Shown here: in pieces, positions 51,533 through 61,481 of the stretch | Layout: the number at the start of each line of letters is the position of its first letter | How positions within the stretch are numbered: the stretch's first letter is position 1 | Origin: Bacillus_CJ salitolerans | Lineage (GTDB): Bacteria; Bacillota; Bacilli; Bacillales; SA4 | DNA: 64,000 nucleotides | Assembly: GCF_042680805.1 (NCBI RefSeq) | Contig: NZ_JBHUEM010000020.1 | Coordinates: 326,799-390,798 of the forward strand | Direction of reading: 5' to 3' | Translations under genes and position numbers: made by a program | Notes under the pieces: model-generated | Told to the model about the DNA's origin: nothing | Databases searched by the model: none | What the model saw: the letters and a program-made list of their open reading frames with translations, nothing else

Positions 51533-54500
51533 TTAACTGATAACAAATTTTGTAGTACTGTATCCTTCTTTTGTCTTCGTTACTTCTAGTATAGCTGGAA
51601 TAGCTTGCTTAAGCTCTGCCACATGGGAGATAACACCGATCATTCGTCCGGATTGCTGCAAATCAATTAATGTATCGATTGCTTTGTTTAATGATTCTTC
51701 ATCTAAAGACCCAAATCCTTCATCAATAAACATCGTCTCAATAGAGATTCCACCTTCATACGCTTGAATGACATCTGCCATACCAAGCGCTAAGCAAAGG
51801 GAGGCATTGAATTTCTCTCCACCAGACAAAGACTTTACATCACGAAATTGTCCTGTATAATGATCAAGTACGTCAAGTCCTAGTCCACTTTGTTTCCCAC
51901 GTTTTTCCAATCGATCGCTACGAATGAGAAAATACTGCCCATTTGAAAGCTGTTTTAGCCGTTCATTGGCAGCTTGAACAATTTGTTCAAGGAATTCAAT
52001 TTGAAGGTAGCGCTCGAAGCTAATTTTTTTCGGATTTTCTCCTCGCACAGCATCATACAGGTCTTTTACTAACTGGACTTTTTGTTCATGCTCATGAAGC
52101 TGATTATCGGTAGTAGCAATGTTTTCCTTGTATTCCTTTGATCGAGTAATGTAGTTATTTATTTCCTGACTGGTTGCACGAAGTTGATCTAATTCACCTT
52201 CAAGTGTTTGGAGCACAGACTGCATCTCATCTAAATCAGAACGTTTCCTCGCTTTTAACTCTTCCTCTAGCTCAAGTATTTGAACATGTACTGTTTTAAC
52301 GTCAGACTTATACTCTTCGATGGAGCTTTTTAATACATCCATTTCTAATGTAGTCATCTTCGACTGTTTATAGGAATCTTCCGTTGCAAAGCCTGCCTTC
52401 TTAATAGAAGCTTCATAATCTTGCTTGGCTTTTTCATATTTACTGTCTGAATCCGTCACTTGTATCGTAGCGTTCTCAACATTCGCCTTTGCTGTAGCAA
52501 GACGTTCATTTGATGTTTGAAAATCTGTTTGTGCCTTCTTCCAGTCACTGTCTAATTGATGCTTTTTATGGCGTAGTTGTTCTATACTTGTTTGAAGAGC
52601 TTGTAGGGAACGTAACTCATCAGGAATTTTGTGTATACTTTGATCAAACAACGACTGTTCTGTTTGAAGGGTTGCCTTAGTGTTTGAAAGTAATGTGTTT
52701 TGATCCGTTAGTTCTTTTATTAATATTTCAATTTGCTTTTCAATTTCTTGATACTTATTCTTTAGCTGATCTAATGCAAGTTGCTCCTTTTTATACTGTT
52801 GAATCTCCTTATCTAGAGATACTCCTTGTTCAACAATGTGATCATACTGCTTCTTTGCCTGAATGGGGTCAAATCCAACATCTACCACTGTTTGTTTCAG
52901 TTCTTCTATTTGCTCATGTGTATTGGTATATTTTGCTTTTGAAATGTTATATGCTTGTTCAGCCAGTTTCTTTTCTTTACGTTTTTCTTCTAACTCCTCT
53001 TTTGTTGGTGTTCTATTAGACAAAACAGCCTTTTTTGGATGTTCAACACTTCCACAAACAGGGCAAGGTTGTCCATTATGAAGATGGGTTGCTAAAATAC
53101 TTGCCTGTCCTTCTATCCAACTAGCTTCGAGGAGGTCGAATTCACTCTCTACCCTCATCAAAACTTTTTGATCGCTTTGTGCCCGTTCATTTTCTACCTG
53201 TAATAAATGGAGTTTTTTCAAATACTCCTTTAATACCTGGGCTTTATTACGTAGAGATGAAATCAACTCTGTTTTTTCGGGTAATGTACGAACATTCTCT
53301 TCTAATCCTTTTATTTGCTCATTAAGCATTGTTTTTTTCGACTGCTTGTCTTGTAACAAAGCATCCAGTTTGTTCGCTTCAAGAGACATTTTCTGTATGG
53401 TATTTGTTAACGTTTCGATTTGCTTCCTCTTCTGTTCAAGCTCTCTAACAGTGGGAAGATACTCGGTTAACCTCTCAAGTTCCACAACTGTATTTTCTCG
53501 AATCGATTCTTTTTGTTGTTCTTCTCTATATGCCGTTTGAGCAACAATTTGTACTTTCTCTGCTAACACATAATTGTTCCTTGCTGTTGTTAATTCAGAT
53601 TGCTTCTTGAGACTATCATCTTTCAATTGGATAAAGTGTTTTTCCAGTACCTCTAAGTGACTAGCTTTTTCAGCTAGTTCGTATTTCCTTTCCTTTTCTT
53701 CAAACTCTTTTGCTCTCACATCTAAAGCTTCTTTTCGTTTGTGTTTTTCATCTAGCTGATTGAATCTTTCATTGATTGATTTAGCTTCATGAAACTGAAT
53801 CGAAAAATTCTGAAAGGTAGTTATCTTTTCTTGCAATTTACGTGAATGATCATTTAATCGTTGGTTGTAGTAAGAAAGTTCTAGATCTAACGCTTGTAAC
53901 ACTTGATGTGTATTATAAAAATCCTGTGAGAATACACGGAACAACTCTGACTCCTCTCGTATTGGTATAGTTGATTTCAACCCTTCAATGTAAATATCTC
54001 TGACTTTTAGTTGTTCGTCATATAGCTTTTGTACATCTTTACGCTGTTGGTTCAATTGTTCACCAACATTTTTATAAAATCCTGTCTTAAAAATCCGCCT
54101 TAAAATCTCTTCTTTATTTTCTGTTTCTGATGTAAGGAGTTTTCGAAATTCTCCTTGAGGAAGCATTACAATTTGGCTAAACTGCTCCTTTGTTAGCCCA
54201 ATTATTTCTTGAATTTTTTCGTTAATTTGTGAAACGATGAAACGATCAGTAAGAGGGATCTCTTCTCCATGTATCAATTCATACAACTCATACCGATCTC
54301 CTGTCGCACTTTTATTACCTTCTTTTATATGTGCGAGCTGCCTAAAAACCTTATAGACTTTACTCTTTAATTCAAATACAAGTTCAACAGATGTATGTAA
54401 ATCATCATCTGCAAAGTCACTTCTTAACATACGAACGTCATTACGGTCTTCGCCACTTGCATCACCATATAGTGCAAAGCAAATGGCATCAAAAATAGTT

Positions 54501-54625
54501 GTTTTACCTGCCCCAGTATTGCCGGAAATAACGAACAACTTGTGTTCACTTAACTCTGTAAAATTAACAGTTTCTTGATCCTTATATGGACCAAAGGCTG
54601 TCATAGTTACCTTTAGTGGTTTCAT
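51533..54625 (-). CDS. sbcC: Exonuclease SbcC
   Basis: 1030 residues, an SMC-like ATPase. Walker A GNTGAGKTT near residue 38, long coiled coils on both sides of a zinc hook CPVC (about residue 510, in PCPVCGSVEH), and at the C-terminus the signature LSGGEKF and Walker B MFIDEGFGSL. With SbcD it forms the Mre11-Rad50-type complex that cuts hairpins and protein-blocked DNA ends. It overlaps sbcD by one base. Length is that of Bacillus SbcC (about 1030-1130). The pair normally removes long palindromes; several large inverted repeats lie in this window. Confidence 0.95.
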   Translation of the reverse strand: MKPLKVTMTAFGPYKDQETVNFTELSEHKLFVISGNTGAGKTTIFDAICFALYGDASGEDRNDVRMLRSDFADDDLHTSVELVFELKSKVYKVFRQLAHIKEGNKSATGDRYELYELIHGEEIPLTDRFIVSQINEKIQEIIGLTKEQFSQIVMLPQGEFRKLLTSETENKEEILRRIFKTGFYKNVGEQLNQQRKDVQKLYDEQLKVRDIYIEGLKSTIPIREESELFRVFSQDFYNTHQVLQALDLELSYYNQRLNDHSRKLQEKITTFQNFSIQFHEAKSINERFNQLDEKHKRKEALDVRAKEFEEKERKYELAEKASHLEVLEKHFIQLKDDSLKKQSELTTARNNYVLAEKVQIVAQTAYREEQQKESIRENTVVELERLTEYLPTVRELEQKRKQIETLTNTIQKMSLEANKLDALLQDKQSKKTMLNEQIKGLEENVRTLPEKTELISSLRNKAQVLKEYLKKLHLLQVENERAQSDQKVLMRVESEFDLLEASWIEGQASILATHLHNGQPCPVCGSVEHPKKAVLSNRTPTKEELEEKRKEKKLAEQAYNISKAKYTNTHEQIEELKQTVVDVGFDPIQAKKQYDHIVEQGVSLDKEIQQYKKEQLALDQLKNKYQEIEKQIEILIKELTDQNTLLSNTKATLQTEQSLFDQSIHKIPDELRSLQALQTSIEQLRHKKHQLDSDWKKAQTDFQTSNERLATAKANVENATIQVTDSDSKYEKAKQDYEASIKKAGFATEDSYKQSKMTTLEMDVLKSSIEEYKSDVKTVHVQILELEEELKARKRSDLDEMQSVLQTLEGELDQLRATSQEINNYITRSKEYKENIATTDNQLHEHEQKVQLVKDLYDAVRGENPKKISFERYLQIEFLEQIVQAANERLKQLSNGQYFLIRSDRLEKRGKQSGLGLDVLDHYTGQFRDVKSLSGGEKFNASLCLALGMADVIQAYEGGISIETMFIDEGFGSLDEESLNKAIDTLIDLQQSGRMIGVISHVAELKQAIPAILEVTKTKEGYSTTKFVIS

Positions 54626-55782
54626 TAGCGCTCACCTTCAATCTCTAGTATTTTTTGAAGGGTTTTTTCGAATAATTGTTCCGTTTCCCTTGTTGCATCC
54701 AATCCTTTAACTTCCTTATAGAATGCTTTAAATAAAGATAGGTCATCTAGTTTCATTCGATTCATTCCATGCGACTCTGAATCAGTTAATGTGGGTGCCT
54801 TCACTCCGGTTCTTTCTACATGCATTGCATTTGGATAAACAGAACGAATCCGCTCCATCGGACTTAATATGGGAGACTCATCTAACAATCTGACAAACAC
54901 ATAATCTTCGCAATGTGAATGCCTTTCAATCTCAGCAATGTAACCTTCAACGATATATAAATCACGCCTAGGAGTTAATAACCGCTTTTCCACTGTTACT
55001 TCTCCTTCACCATTTAATTCAACGACTAGATACCCTTTTTTATGATTTGCCTCTGAGGATGAATATTTGAGAGGAGAGCCTGAATAACGAATCGTTTCAA
55101 TACCTGAGTGATGTGCTTGATGGAGATGACCTAATGCCACATAGTGAAAATCCTTTAAATGGCTATCATTCACATGTTCGGCTCCTCCAATAGATAAAGG
55201 ACGCTCTGAATCACTTGTATTCTCCTTTTCCTCACCGTTGTGTGTGATGAATGCATGTCCAACCAAAACATGTCTGGCCTTTTCATCTTTGATGTCATCA
55301 ATTTTATCAATAATTTTCTTCATCGCATCATCATGGGATTTTATCGTGTCATCCAGAAAAACGTGGCGTACCTTTCCAGGTTCCGTATATGGTACTAAGT
55401 GAAAATGTACTTCCCCAAACTCGTCATTTAGAATCACTGGCTCAAATGGATGTGAAAACTCACCTACTATATGAAAGCCCACTGACTTCATAATCTTGCT
55501 GCCGAAGTTTAACCGACTTGGACTGTCATGATTACCTGCAATTGCAAGGACAGGAGTTTTCAAATCAATCACAATTGTTTCTAATGTTTGGTTTAGCAAT
55601 TGAACAGCATCTGTTGGTGGTACAGCACGGTCATATAAATCGCCTGCGATAATAACTGCATCGGGTTTTTCTAGTTTTATAGCTTCTAAAAATTGATCTA
55701 AAATATAGGCCTGATCTTCTGTCATATATACACCTTGAACAAGCTTACCTAAATGCCAATCAGCCGTGTGGAAAAATTTCAT
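54625..55782 (-). CDS. sbcD: Exonuclease SbcD
   Basis: 385 residues, a calcineurin-like metallophosphoesterase. Metal-binding motifs: FHTADWHLGK (D-x-H), GDLYDRA (GDxxD), AGNHDSPSR (GNHD), VGHAFITHNG and LGHLHQAH (GHxH). The C-terminal cap and the region contacting SbcC coils follow. It has the Mn-dependent nuclease activity of the SbcCD complex. GAAAGGAAG precedes the ATG. It is upstream of sbcC in the same operon. Residues important for activity are all present. Confidence 0.96.
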   Translation of the reverse strand: MKFFHTADWHLGKLVQGVYMTEDQAYILDQFLEAIKLEKPDAVIIAGDLYDRAVPPTDAVQLLNQTLETIVIDLKTPVLAIAGNHDSPSRLNFGSKIMKSVGFHIVGEFSHPFEPVILNDEFGEVHFHLVPYTEPGKVRHVFLDDTIKSHDDAMKKIIDKIDDIKDEKARHVLVGHAFITHNGEEKENTSDSERPLSIGGAEHVNDSHLKDFHYVALGHLHQAHHSGIETIRYSGSPLKYSSSEANHKKGYLVVELNGEGEVTVEKRLLTPRRDLYIVEGYIAEIERHSHCEDYVFVRLLDESPILSPMERIRSVYPNAMHVERTGVKAPTLTDSESHGMNRMKLDDLSLFKAFYKEVKGLDATRETEQLFEKTLQKILEIEGER

Positions 55783-56394
55783 TGAACTCTTCCTTTCTTC
55801 GTTAATCTTAACTTAGAATTGATCTATGTAACTATAATTTTCTAAGTATATTATACCCTTTTTTCTGTTTAATGCGTTGATCAGAAAATCTTGGATAATA
55901 TATTCGATTAGAGAAAATGATAAATCTACGTTAGTGAATTTGAACATTCATTGTTCAAGCTCGTTCTTTTTCCAATATTTGTTTAAAAGTAGAAATATGG
56001 TAAAAAATCGTTGGGTTGGATTATGTGGTTTTTTGCTTCAATATTCAATAAATATGATAGAATCTACCCCATTTTCTGTTGGATTATAAAAAATTGATCG
56101 AATCGTAGCATCATGCCAAATTTCTATTTGTTGTTGTGCGATGTTTGGGCTTTCAAACTAGAATTTTGGGGCGCTATTCGCTTTCTAGCTTCGTTTTCTC
56201 TTCTTGCTGCACCAAAAGCTAAGGGCTCCCCGTTTAGCCTAAGGCAGAGCAAATAACCTGTCATGAAAAAGGGTGGTTTTCCCTTTTATTCATGACAGGC
56301 TATTTGACCTCGAGTGGCAGGGTACAGGAGCTAGATTCCAAGTCACTAGCCCATTCTCTTGCTGAAAACTTTTATACTTTCTTAAGAATATAAA
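55783..56394. other. Gene-free region with a large hairpin
   Basis: I see no gene in this 600-base gap. At 56251-56305 AAATAACCTGTCATGAA pairs with TTCATGACAGGCTATTT, with AAGGG/CCCTT inside, giving a stem of over 20 bp and a small loop. No T-run follows on either side. Flanking parts contain GGCGCTATTCGC, also able to fold. It may be a decayed mobile palindrome or a structural RNA. Confidence 0.4.
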
Positions 56395-56419
56395 AAAATC
56401 TGCCATATGGCAGATTTCC
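56391..56419 (-). terminator. Terminator after the mhqD-like gene
   Basis: AAATCTGCCATATGGCAGATTT is a perfect palindrome (11-bp arms); the minus-strand tail is TTTTTTTAT. It is 20 bases behind the stop. Confidence 0.8.
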
Positions 56420-56438
56420 TCTATTTCACTATGTCGTA

Positions 56439-57059
56439 TTATGTTTCTTTCAAGCCGAATTGCTGACTAAACCACTCTTTCGCCTTTACGACTTCCTCTT
56501 TTGTTAATTGATGTCCACCTTTTGTCCAGTATTCGGTAACATCTGAATTTGCTCGTCGTAATGTTTCTATAAGCTCCTTTGTTTCTGGTGCTGGAATTAA
56601 TGGGTCATTCTCGCCCGCACCAATAAATACTGATGTAGCATGTAAATCAGGAAGTGTGACATCGCGTAATGGCACCATTGCATGAAAGAGGATGGCAGCA
56701 TGAAAAGCATCCTGATAATGGTATAATAAACTGGCCGCAATGTTTGCCCCGTTTGAATAGCCTATGGCTACAAGATTATGACGGTTAAACTCATATTTTT
56801 GAGCTGCATCATCTAAAAAACGATGTAATTCTTTTGTTCGATATTTTAAATCCTCTTCATCAAATACACCTTCAGCTAACCTTTTAAAAAATCGAGGCAT
56901 TCCATTTTCTAGTACATTTCCCCTTACACCTAGAACAGATGCTTCAGGAGCTATCATTTCGGCGAGTGGTAATAAGTCGCGCTCATTCCCTCCTGTACCA
57001 TGTAATAGTACGAGCGTAGGTGAAGCTTCATTACTACCTTTTATAAAAATATGTTCCAT
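56439..57059 (-). CDS. mhqD: Carboxylesterase/hydrolase, MhqD-like
   Basis: 206 residues, alpha/beta hydrolase of the esterase/phospholipase family. LLHGTGGNERDLLPL is the oxyanion region, VAIGYSNGANIA holds the nucleophile (GYSNG), IGAGENDPLIP the acid (Asp) and GGHQLTKEE the His. In B. subtilis mhqD belongs to the MhqR regulon for detoxifying quinones, together with mhqO. Here it starts 12 bases behind the dioxygenase gene, the same order. GGAGGG precedes the ATG. The exact reaction is not known. Confidence 0.85.
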   Translation of the reverse strand: MEHIFIKGSNEASPTLVLLHGTGGNERDLLPLAEMIAPEASVLGVRGNVLENGMPRFFKRLAEGVFDEEDLKYRTKELHRFLDDAAQKYEFNRHNLVAIGYSNGANIAASLLYHYQDAFHAAILFHAMVPLRDVTLPDLHATSVFIGAGENDPLIPAPETKELIETLRRANSDVTEYWTKGGHQLTKEEVVKAKEWFSQQFGLKET

Positions 57060-57071
57060 TCAGATTCCCTC

Positions 57072-58046
57072 CTACTCTTTTGTTTCAAGAGGCTTTAGCC
57101 TGGATTCAATTGCTTCACGTTGATTTTCAAAATAAGGAGGCAATGATAACTTTTCACCTAATGTCTCAAACGGTTCATCTCCTTCAAATCCTGGTCCATC
57201 TGTAGCTAGTTCAATCAAGATTCCATTCGCTTCTCTAAAATACAGTGACTTAAAATAGTAGCGCTCCACAAAACCAGAGTTAGGGACTCGTATATCTTTT
57301 AAGACATCAACCCATTTGAGCAGCTCTTCCTGATTCTCGACACGGAAAGCGACATGATGAACACTACCACGGCCCTGTCTCTCTACAGGTAAGTCATTTC
57401 GTTCTAATACATGAACCTCCGCACCTGTTCCTCCTTCCCCTGTTTCAAAAACTTGAACAGAATACCCATCGAGTGTATAACTATCTTTTTGTCTAAATCC
57501 TAATAGGTTAGTTAAAACATTAGCAGTCGCTTCTAGCCTTGCAACAGTGAACATTACAGGTCCTAAGCCGACAATAGCATGCTCCTTTGGGATTGGGCTT
57601 TTCTCCCAAGGCTTCCCACTTGCAACACCAACATTATTTTCATCAGATACTAAAATAAGACGTTGTCCCTCAAAATCTTTGAATGATAAAGTAGCTCGAC
57701 CACTTTCATAAGAAATATCATTATGCTCTATTTCATGATCAACAAATCTATGCTTCCAATATTCTAATGAAGCGTCTTTTGGTACACGAAGAGAGGTAGC
57801 AGAAATACTATTTGTCCCTAGACGAGTTTGACCAGCATTTGGAAATTCAAAAAATGTCAAATCTGTACCTGGATTCCCTCTTTCGTCCGCATAAAATAAA
57901 TGGTATACAGATGTGTCATCTTGGTTAACTGTTTTCTTCACAAGTCTTAGACCTAGTATCTTTGTATAAAAATCATAATTTTTTTTTGCATTACCAGTAA
58001 TCGCAGAAACGTGATGCTGTCCTTTTAATGGTTTTAAATTCATCAT
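57072..58046 (-). CDS. mhqO: Ring-cleaving dioxygenase, MhqO-like (VOC family)
   Basis: 324 residues with two VOC (glyoxalase/dioxygenase) modules. Metal ligands probably include the His in KGQHHVSAITG near the N-terminus, the His in RGSVHHVAFRVE and Glu in NGILIELATDGPG. In B. subtilis the homologue MhqO (with MhqA, MhqE) acts on hydroquinones and related thiol-reactive compounds. GGGAAG precedes ATG ATG. A palindrome matching the MhqR operator lies 49 bases upstream, so induction by quinone or diamide-type stress is likely. Confidence 0.88.
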   Translation of the reverse strand: MMNLKPLKGQHHVSAITGNAKKNYDFYTKILGLRLVKKTVNQDDTSVYHLFYADERGNPGTDLTFFEFPNAGQTRLGTNSISATSLRVPKDASLEYWKHRFVDHEIEHNDISYESGRATLSFKDFEGQRLILVSDENNVGVASGKPWEKSPIPKEHAIVGLGPVMFTVARLEATANVLTNLLGFRQKDSYTLDGYSVQVFETGEGGTGAEVHVLERNDLPVERQGRGSVHHVAFRVENQEELLKWVDVLKDIRVPNSGFVERYYFKSLYFREANGILIELATDGPGFEGDEPFETLGEKLSLPPYFENQREAIESRLKPLETKE

Positions 58047-58094
58047 CTAACTTCCCTTCTTTTTTCTTTAGTATGTTAATTATGACATAAAAAA

Positions 58095-58112
58095 TATCTC
58101 AATTTCAAGATA
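58095..58112. promoter_or_regulatory. MhqR-like operator upstream of mhqO
   Basis: TATCTCAATTTCAAGATA, an imperfect palindrome. It agrees at 15 of 18 positions with the MhqR box I know from B. subtilis (TATCTCGAATTCGAGATA). It is between the divergent mhqO and exonuclease genes and is the expected operator for mhqOD. mhqR itself is not in the window. Confidence 0.65.
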
Positions 58113-58211
58113 TTTTACTTAAAAGTATTTTACACCATTGGAATGTATTGCCCCTTCCTCTATTCCGAATTCTCGTATATAATATCCTGTTAGAGGAAGG
58201 AGGAGGAAACG

Positions 58212-59150
58212 TTGGCTGATGTAAAACAATTTATCTTTTTTGACTTTGAGATGCTGTGTTCTGACCAAGGTATGTCATATACTGAAATGGAAGCCATTCG
58301 GTTAGGCGCTGTAAAATTCAATCTGCAAACAGAAGAAATATCTTTTTTTGACAAATATATTAAACCCGAGAATACAAAACCTTTATCAAAGTTTTGTAAA
58401 AAGCTAACGGGAATAAGTGATGAAGATCTGTCGGAAGCAGAGATGTTTCCGGTTGTATTTGAGGAATTTTTAACATGGATTGGCGGTATAAAAAAATCAA
58501 GATTTTTTTCTTGGTCAGCAAGTGACTTAAATCGGTTAAAGATAGATGCAGTAAGACATGTTATTCCTCCTGTTACAATCGCCAAAATAGAAGCTCGCTA
58601 TACAGATTTTCAAGCCATTTTTACAAAAAGAGTTTCGAAAACACATCAATCTGTAGAAAATGCACTTAAGCTCTACAACCTTTCATTCGTAGGAGATGCT
58701 CATAATCCTATGTATGATGCCTATAATACACTTCGGATCTATTTGAACTTCCTTAATAATCCATTACAATCAGACATGATTATGATTCATCAATTCATTC
58801 AAGAAGAAATCCCATATAGCGTCGAACAATTAAATAAATCGATTAGCAAAAGAATTCTTGATGATATTAGAGGGTTATCCTCACAATTACATGATATTTA
58901 TCTTATGAAAGATGCATTAAAAATGGTGAAGAACGTTAAAAGACTAACAGATAAATATGAGAATATTATCATCAATCGTTCAGGTGTTTTTTCTGATCAG
59001 AATATTTTCTTATCCAAGCAAATTGTGGAGTTTTATCAAAATTTACTATTTTCCTATGAAGAACATTTTAATCACTGTTCAAATATTATGATTTTAGATG
59101 ATCACTTAGTTCAGCCATTTCAACATGTTGTATATAGGAAGGAAGCTTAA
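58212..59150 (+). CDS. DnaQ-like 3'-5' exonuclease domain protein
   Basis: 312 residues, TTG start with GGAGGAGG 5-8 bases upstream. The exonuclease fold spans about 1-180: motif I FIFFDFEML (DxE), the motif II area SWSASDLNRLK, and motif III in GDAHNPMYDAYNTLR (HxxxxD). It is a DEDDh nuclease like KapD of B. subtilis (a repressor of the KinA sporulation pathway) but has an extra C-terminal helical region of about 120 residues. Its substrate, RNA or DNA, is unknown. It is convergent with the UPF1-like helicase gene and shares its terminator. Confidence 0.82.
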   Translation: MADVKQFIFFDFEMLCSDQGMSYTEMEAIRLGAVKFNLQTEEISFFDKYIKPENTKPLSKFCKKLTGISDEDLSEAEMFPVVFEEFLTWIGGIKKSRFFSWSASDLNRLKIDAVRHVIPPVTIAKIEARYTDFQAIFTKRVSKTHQSVENALKLYNLSFVGDAHNPMYDAYNTLRIYLNFLNNPLQSDMIMIHQFIQEEIPYSVEQLNKSISKRILDDIRGLSSQLHDIYLMKDALKMVKNVKRLTDKYENIIINRSGVFSDQNIFLSKQIVEFYQNLLFSYEEHFNHCSNIMILDDHLVQPFQHVVYRKEA

Positions 59151-59152
59151 CC

Positions 59153-59192
59153 AAGAAGACCGATTTAGCATAATTAGTCGGCTTCTTTTTTA
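59153..59192. terminator. Terminator shared by exonuclease and helicase genes
   Basis: AAGAAGACCGA (59153-59163) pairs with TCGGCTTCTT (59178-59187) with one bulged A, followed by TTTT. It overlaps the last bases of the minus-strand helicase frame. Confidence 0.65.
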
Positions 59193-61423
59193 GATATTTG
59201 TAAGATTAGCTGTTCACATATTGGTTTTGACTGTAATCTACACGCAACAAAAGGCGGTTGTAATCTATTAGTAGATACAAGTGGAATACCTAACCATAAA
59301 AACTGATGATCGATTATAACAAAGGGAAACGATATTTCAATCGGGACCCAAATATCAGGCTGTATTTGATGAGGATACTTACCTGAAATGATGGTTAATT
59401 TTACGTTTTCTTGCCGGTTCAATAATACGTCGATCCATTCCATAGGAAGGATAGCATCTGTTAAAGAAACAATAATATTCTTTCGAGAACGTTTCATATC
59501 ATTAAAAGCAAATTCTGTTTTTTTCGCATGAATCCACTTTAATCGTTGGTGTTGATTTTTAATCCATTTTCCGATATCAGTTCTAGTCACAACTAGATTA
59601 TTTGACAGTTGATAATCCACTAGTTGGCGTATTGTTCTATTTCTACTTACCTTGTTTAGAAAAAAATCTGTATCACATATATGAATAAACTTTCCTTTTG
59701 TTCTAGTAATGGCTACATTTATAAGCCTTTCACTATCTTTCCCTGTTAAGAGCATACCAGGGCGCTGCTCAGGGTATCCATCAACCGTGTCAAAAATAAC
59801 AACCTCTTTTTCACTTCCTTGAAACTTATGAACAGTGGCTGCAGTAATATCAGCTATTTGACGTTCGTTTGAATACAGCTCCTCTAACAGTAATTCCATT
59901 AATAACGCTTGAGCTCTATAGGGAGTAACATATCCAATAGACCTGATTCCACTAACAAATGACTCATGGATGAGTTGAAAGGATAATAACAAATGCCATA
60001 AATTAATTCTTGATTTTGTGGTAGTCTCAATCATGCAATGTTCACAAGAGAAACTTGAGTTCAGCAAGATTGAAGCATGATGTTGAAATGGATCTTTAGC
60101 TGTAATCCCTTCTCTCTTTTGTTTTACATGAGCATCATCCTCTACTAAATTATGGTATATGTATTGATTTGTAAAAGCAGATATTTCTGGATGCATTCTG
60201 CGTTGTTGCCTTAAAAGGAAAAGGTGAGGATGTAATGTTCCAGTATCGACCAGATCAGCAACACCTGATTTATGAAAAATATCTTGCCTTAACCATTCCT
60301 CCACTAAACTACCTCGGGATGATGCAATGGGAGGTAACTGTTTAAAATCGCCACATATAATAACACGCTTACCTAAGGAAGTAGCAAATGCCGCTTGTGG
60401 AACATAGGCCATACTTGCCTCATCAACGATTACAAGATCATACTCTCTTTCATAAATGGTGCTATCAGTTGCCGCTTTGGCTAACGTTGTTCCGATGATA
60501 TAAGCTTCTTTTACATACTGTATTTCTTTTAAACGGATTTTTTCTACTATCCTTGTGATTTTCTCCTCAAGGTCAATTAGTCTCTTTGAATCTCGTTTAC
60601 TAAATGAGCGAATTAAATCTTGCTTGACCCCATTTCTTTCTGAGAGCAAATCATCCTTTTCCTTTATCAAGGATGGATTATGGTTGGAAATTAACTGAAT
60701 TGTAGTAAGCCCCTCATAATGATCTAGCCACTTGGTCGTATGAGAGCCATATCTGATAACCTCTCCTTCCTGAAAACGGTTCTTTCGTTTTAAAAATGTA
60801 TATATTTCACTAATCAGAACATCGACTGCTTGGTTACTTTGTGATAGTAATAGAATTCGTTTTTGCTTACTGTAATGGTTTGCAGCAACTCTAGCTAGAG
60901 TATAAGTCTTTCCGGTACCAGGTGGTCCCCATACAAATGTAACGGGATTATAGGTAGATCGTAATAGTAGTTCGTGAACAGTATTTTTTATCCGCTCAAC
61001 TGGATGTTTAGCTGGCATCTGTGGATTCATTAGTTTCTTAATACGTGCACGTTTCTTCCTACTATTCCGTATTTCTTCTAAGCGGTCACTAAGCTCCTCT
61101 AATAACTCCCATGGGTCATAGAGTAAAAAAGCTTCTTTTACTAAATCCCCAATTGATTGTTCTAAGACTACAACAATATTTCTTCCTTCTGAAGATAATA
61201 TTCTTCCTTCATATTTTGCGCTACCCCATTCAAGTTTAATGATGGAACCGATTGGAATGGGAATTGTTATAAATGATTCAAAATAGTATGTATAACCTGT
61301 TTCAGTTGAAAATAATTGACCATGAATTAATCGATACTTTTTACTACCGTATTCTCTTAAAAATTGGATTTCCATCGCTATAGCTTTTTTCCAAACAGAT
61401 ATGTACGTATATGTCGATCTCAA
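59174..61423 (-). CDS. SF1 helicase of the UPF1/SMUBP2 type
   Basis: 749 residues. After a beta-barrel-like N-terminal region (about 1-130) the helicase core has motif I VWGPPGTGKTYTLAR, motif Ia LLLSQSNQAVD, motif II VIVDEASMA, motif III CGDFKQLPPIASS, motif V AATVHKFQGSEKEVVIFD and motif VI LINVAITRTKGK, the AAA_11/AAA_12 pattern of UPF1-like SF1B helicases. A Cys pair CEHC in the middle could bind metal. A C-terminal domain of about 130 residues may be a nuclease-like fold; no catalytic set is evident. TTG start with AAAGGAAG 6 bases upstream. It likely works on RNA or DNA structures. Confidence 0.85.
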   Translation of the reverse strand: MRSTYTYISVWKKAIAMEIQFLREYGSKKYRLIHGQLFSTETGYTYYFESFITIPIPIGSIIKLEWGSAKYEGRILSSEGRNIVVVLEQSIGDLVKEAFLLYDPWELLEELSDRLEEIRNSRKKRARIKKLMNPQMPAKHPVERIKNTVHELLLRSTYNPVTFVWGPPGTGKTYTLARVAANHYSKQKRILLLSQSNQAVDVLISEIYTFLKRKNRFQEGEVIRYGSHTTKWLDHYEGLTTIQLISNHNPSLIKEKDDLLSERNGVKQDLIRSFSKRDSKRLIDLEEKITRIVEKIRLKEIQYVKEAYIIGTTLAKAATDSTIYEREYDLVIVDEASMAYVPQAAFATSLGKRVIICGDFKQLPPIASSRGSLVEEWLRQDIFHKSGVADLVDTGTLHPHLFLLRQQRRMHPEISAFTNQYIYHNLVEDDAHVKQKREGITAKDPFQHHASILLNSSFSCEHCMIETTTKSRINLWHLLLSFQLIHESFVSGIRSIGYVTPYRAQALLMELLLEELYSNERQIADITAATVHKFQGSEKEVVIFDTVDGYPEQRPGMLLTGKDSERLINVAITRTKGKFIHICDTDFFLNKVSRNRTIRQLVDYQLSNNLVVTRTDIGKWIKNQHQRLKWIHAKKTEFAFNDMKRSRKNIIVSLTDAILPMEWIDVLLNRQENVKLTIISGKYPHQIQPDIWVPIEISFPFVIIDHQFLWLGIPLVSTNRLQPPFVACRLQSKPICEQLILQISKKEAD

Positions 61424-61481
61424 TTTAATCTTCCTTTACCCTATATTAAAAAGACATTGAAAACTAATCATAAAGGGGTGG

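Noticed and set aside
55877..56089. 70-residue plus-strand frame after sbcD
   Set aside because: No ribosome site or recognisable feature; the following region is also empty.
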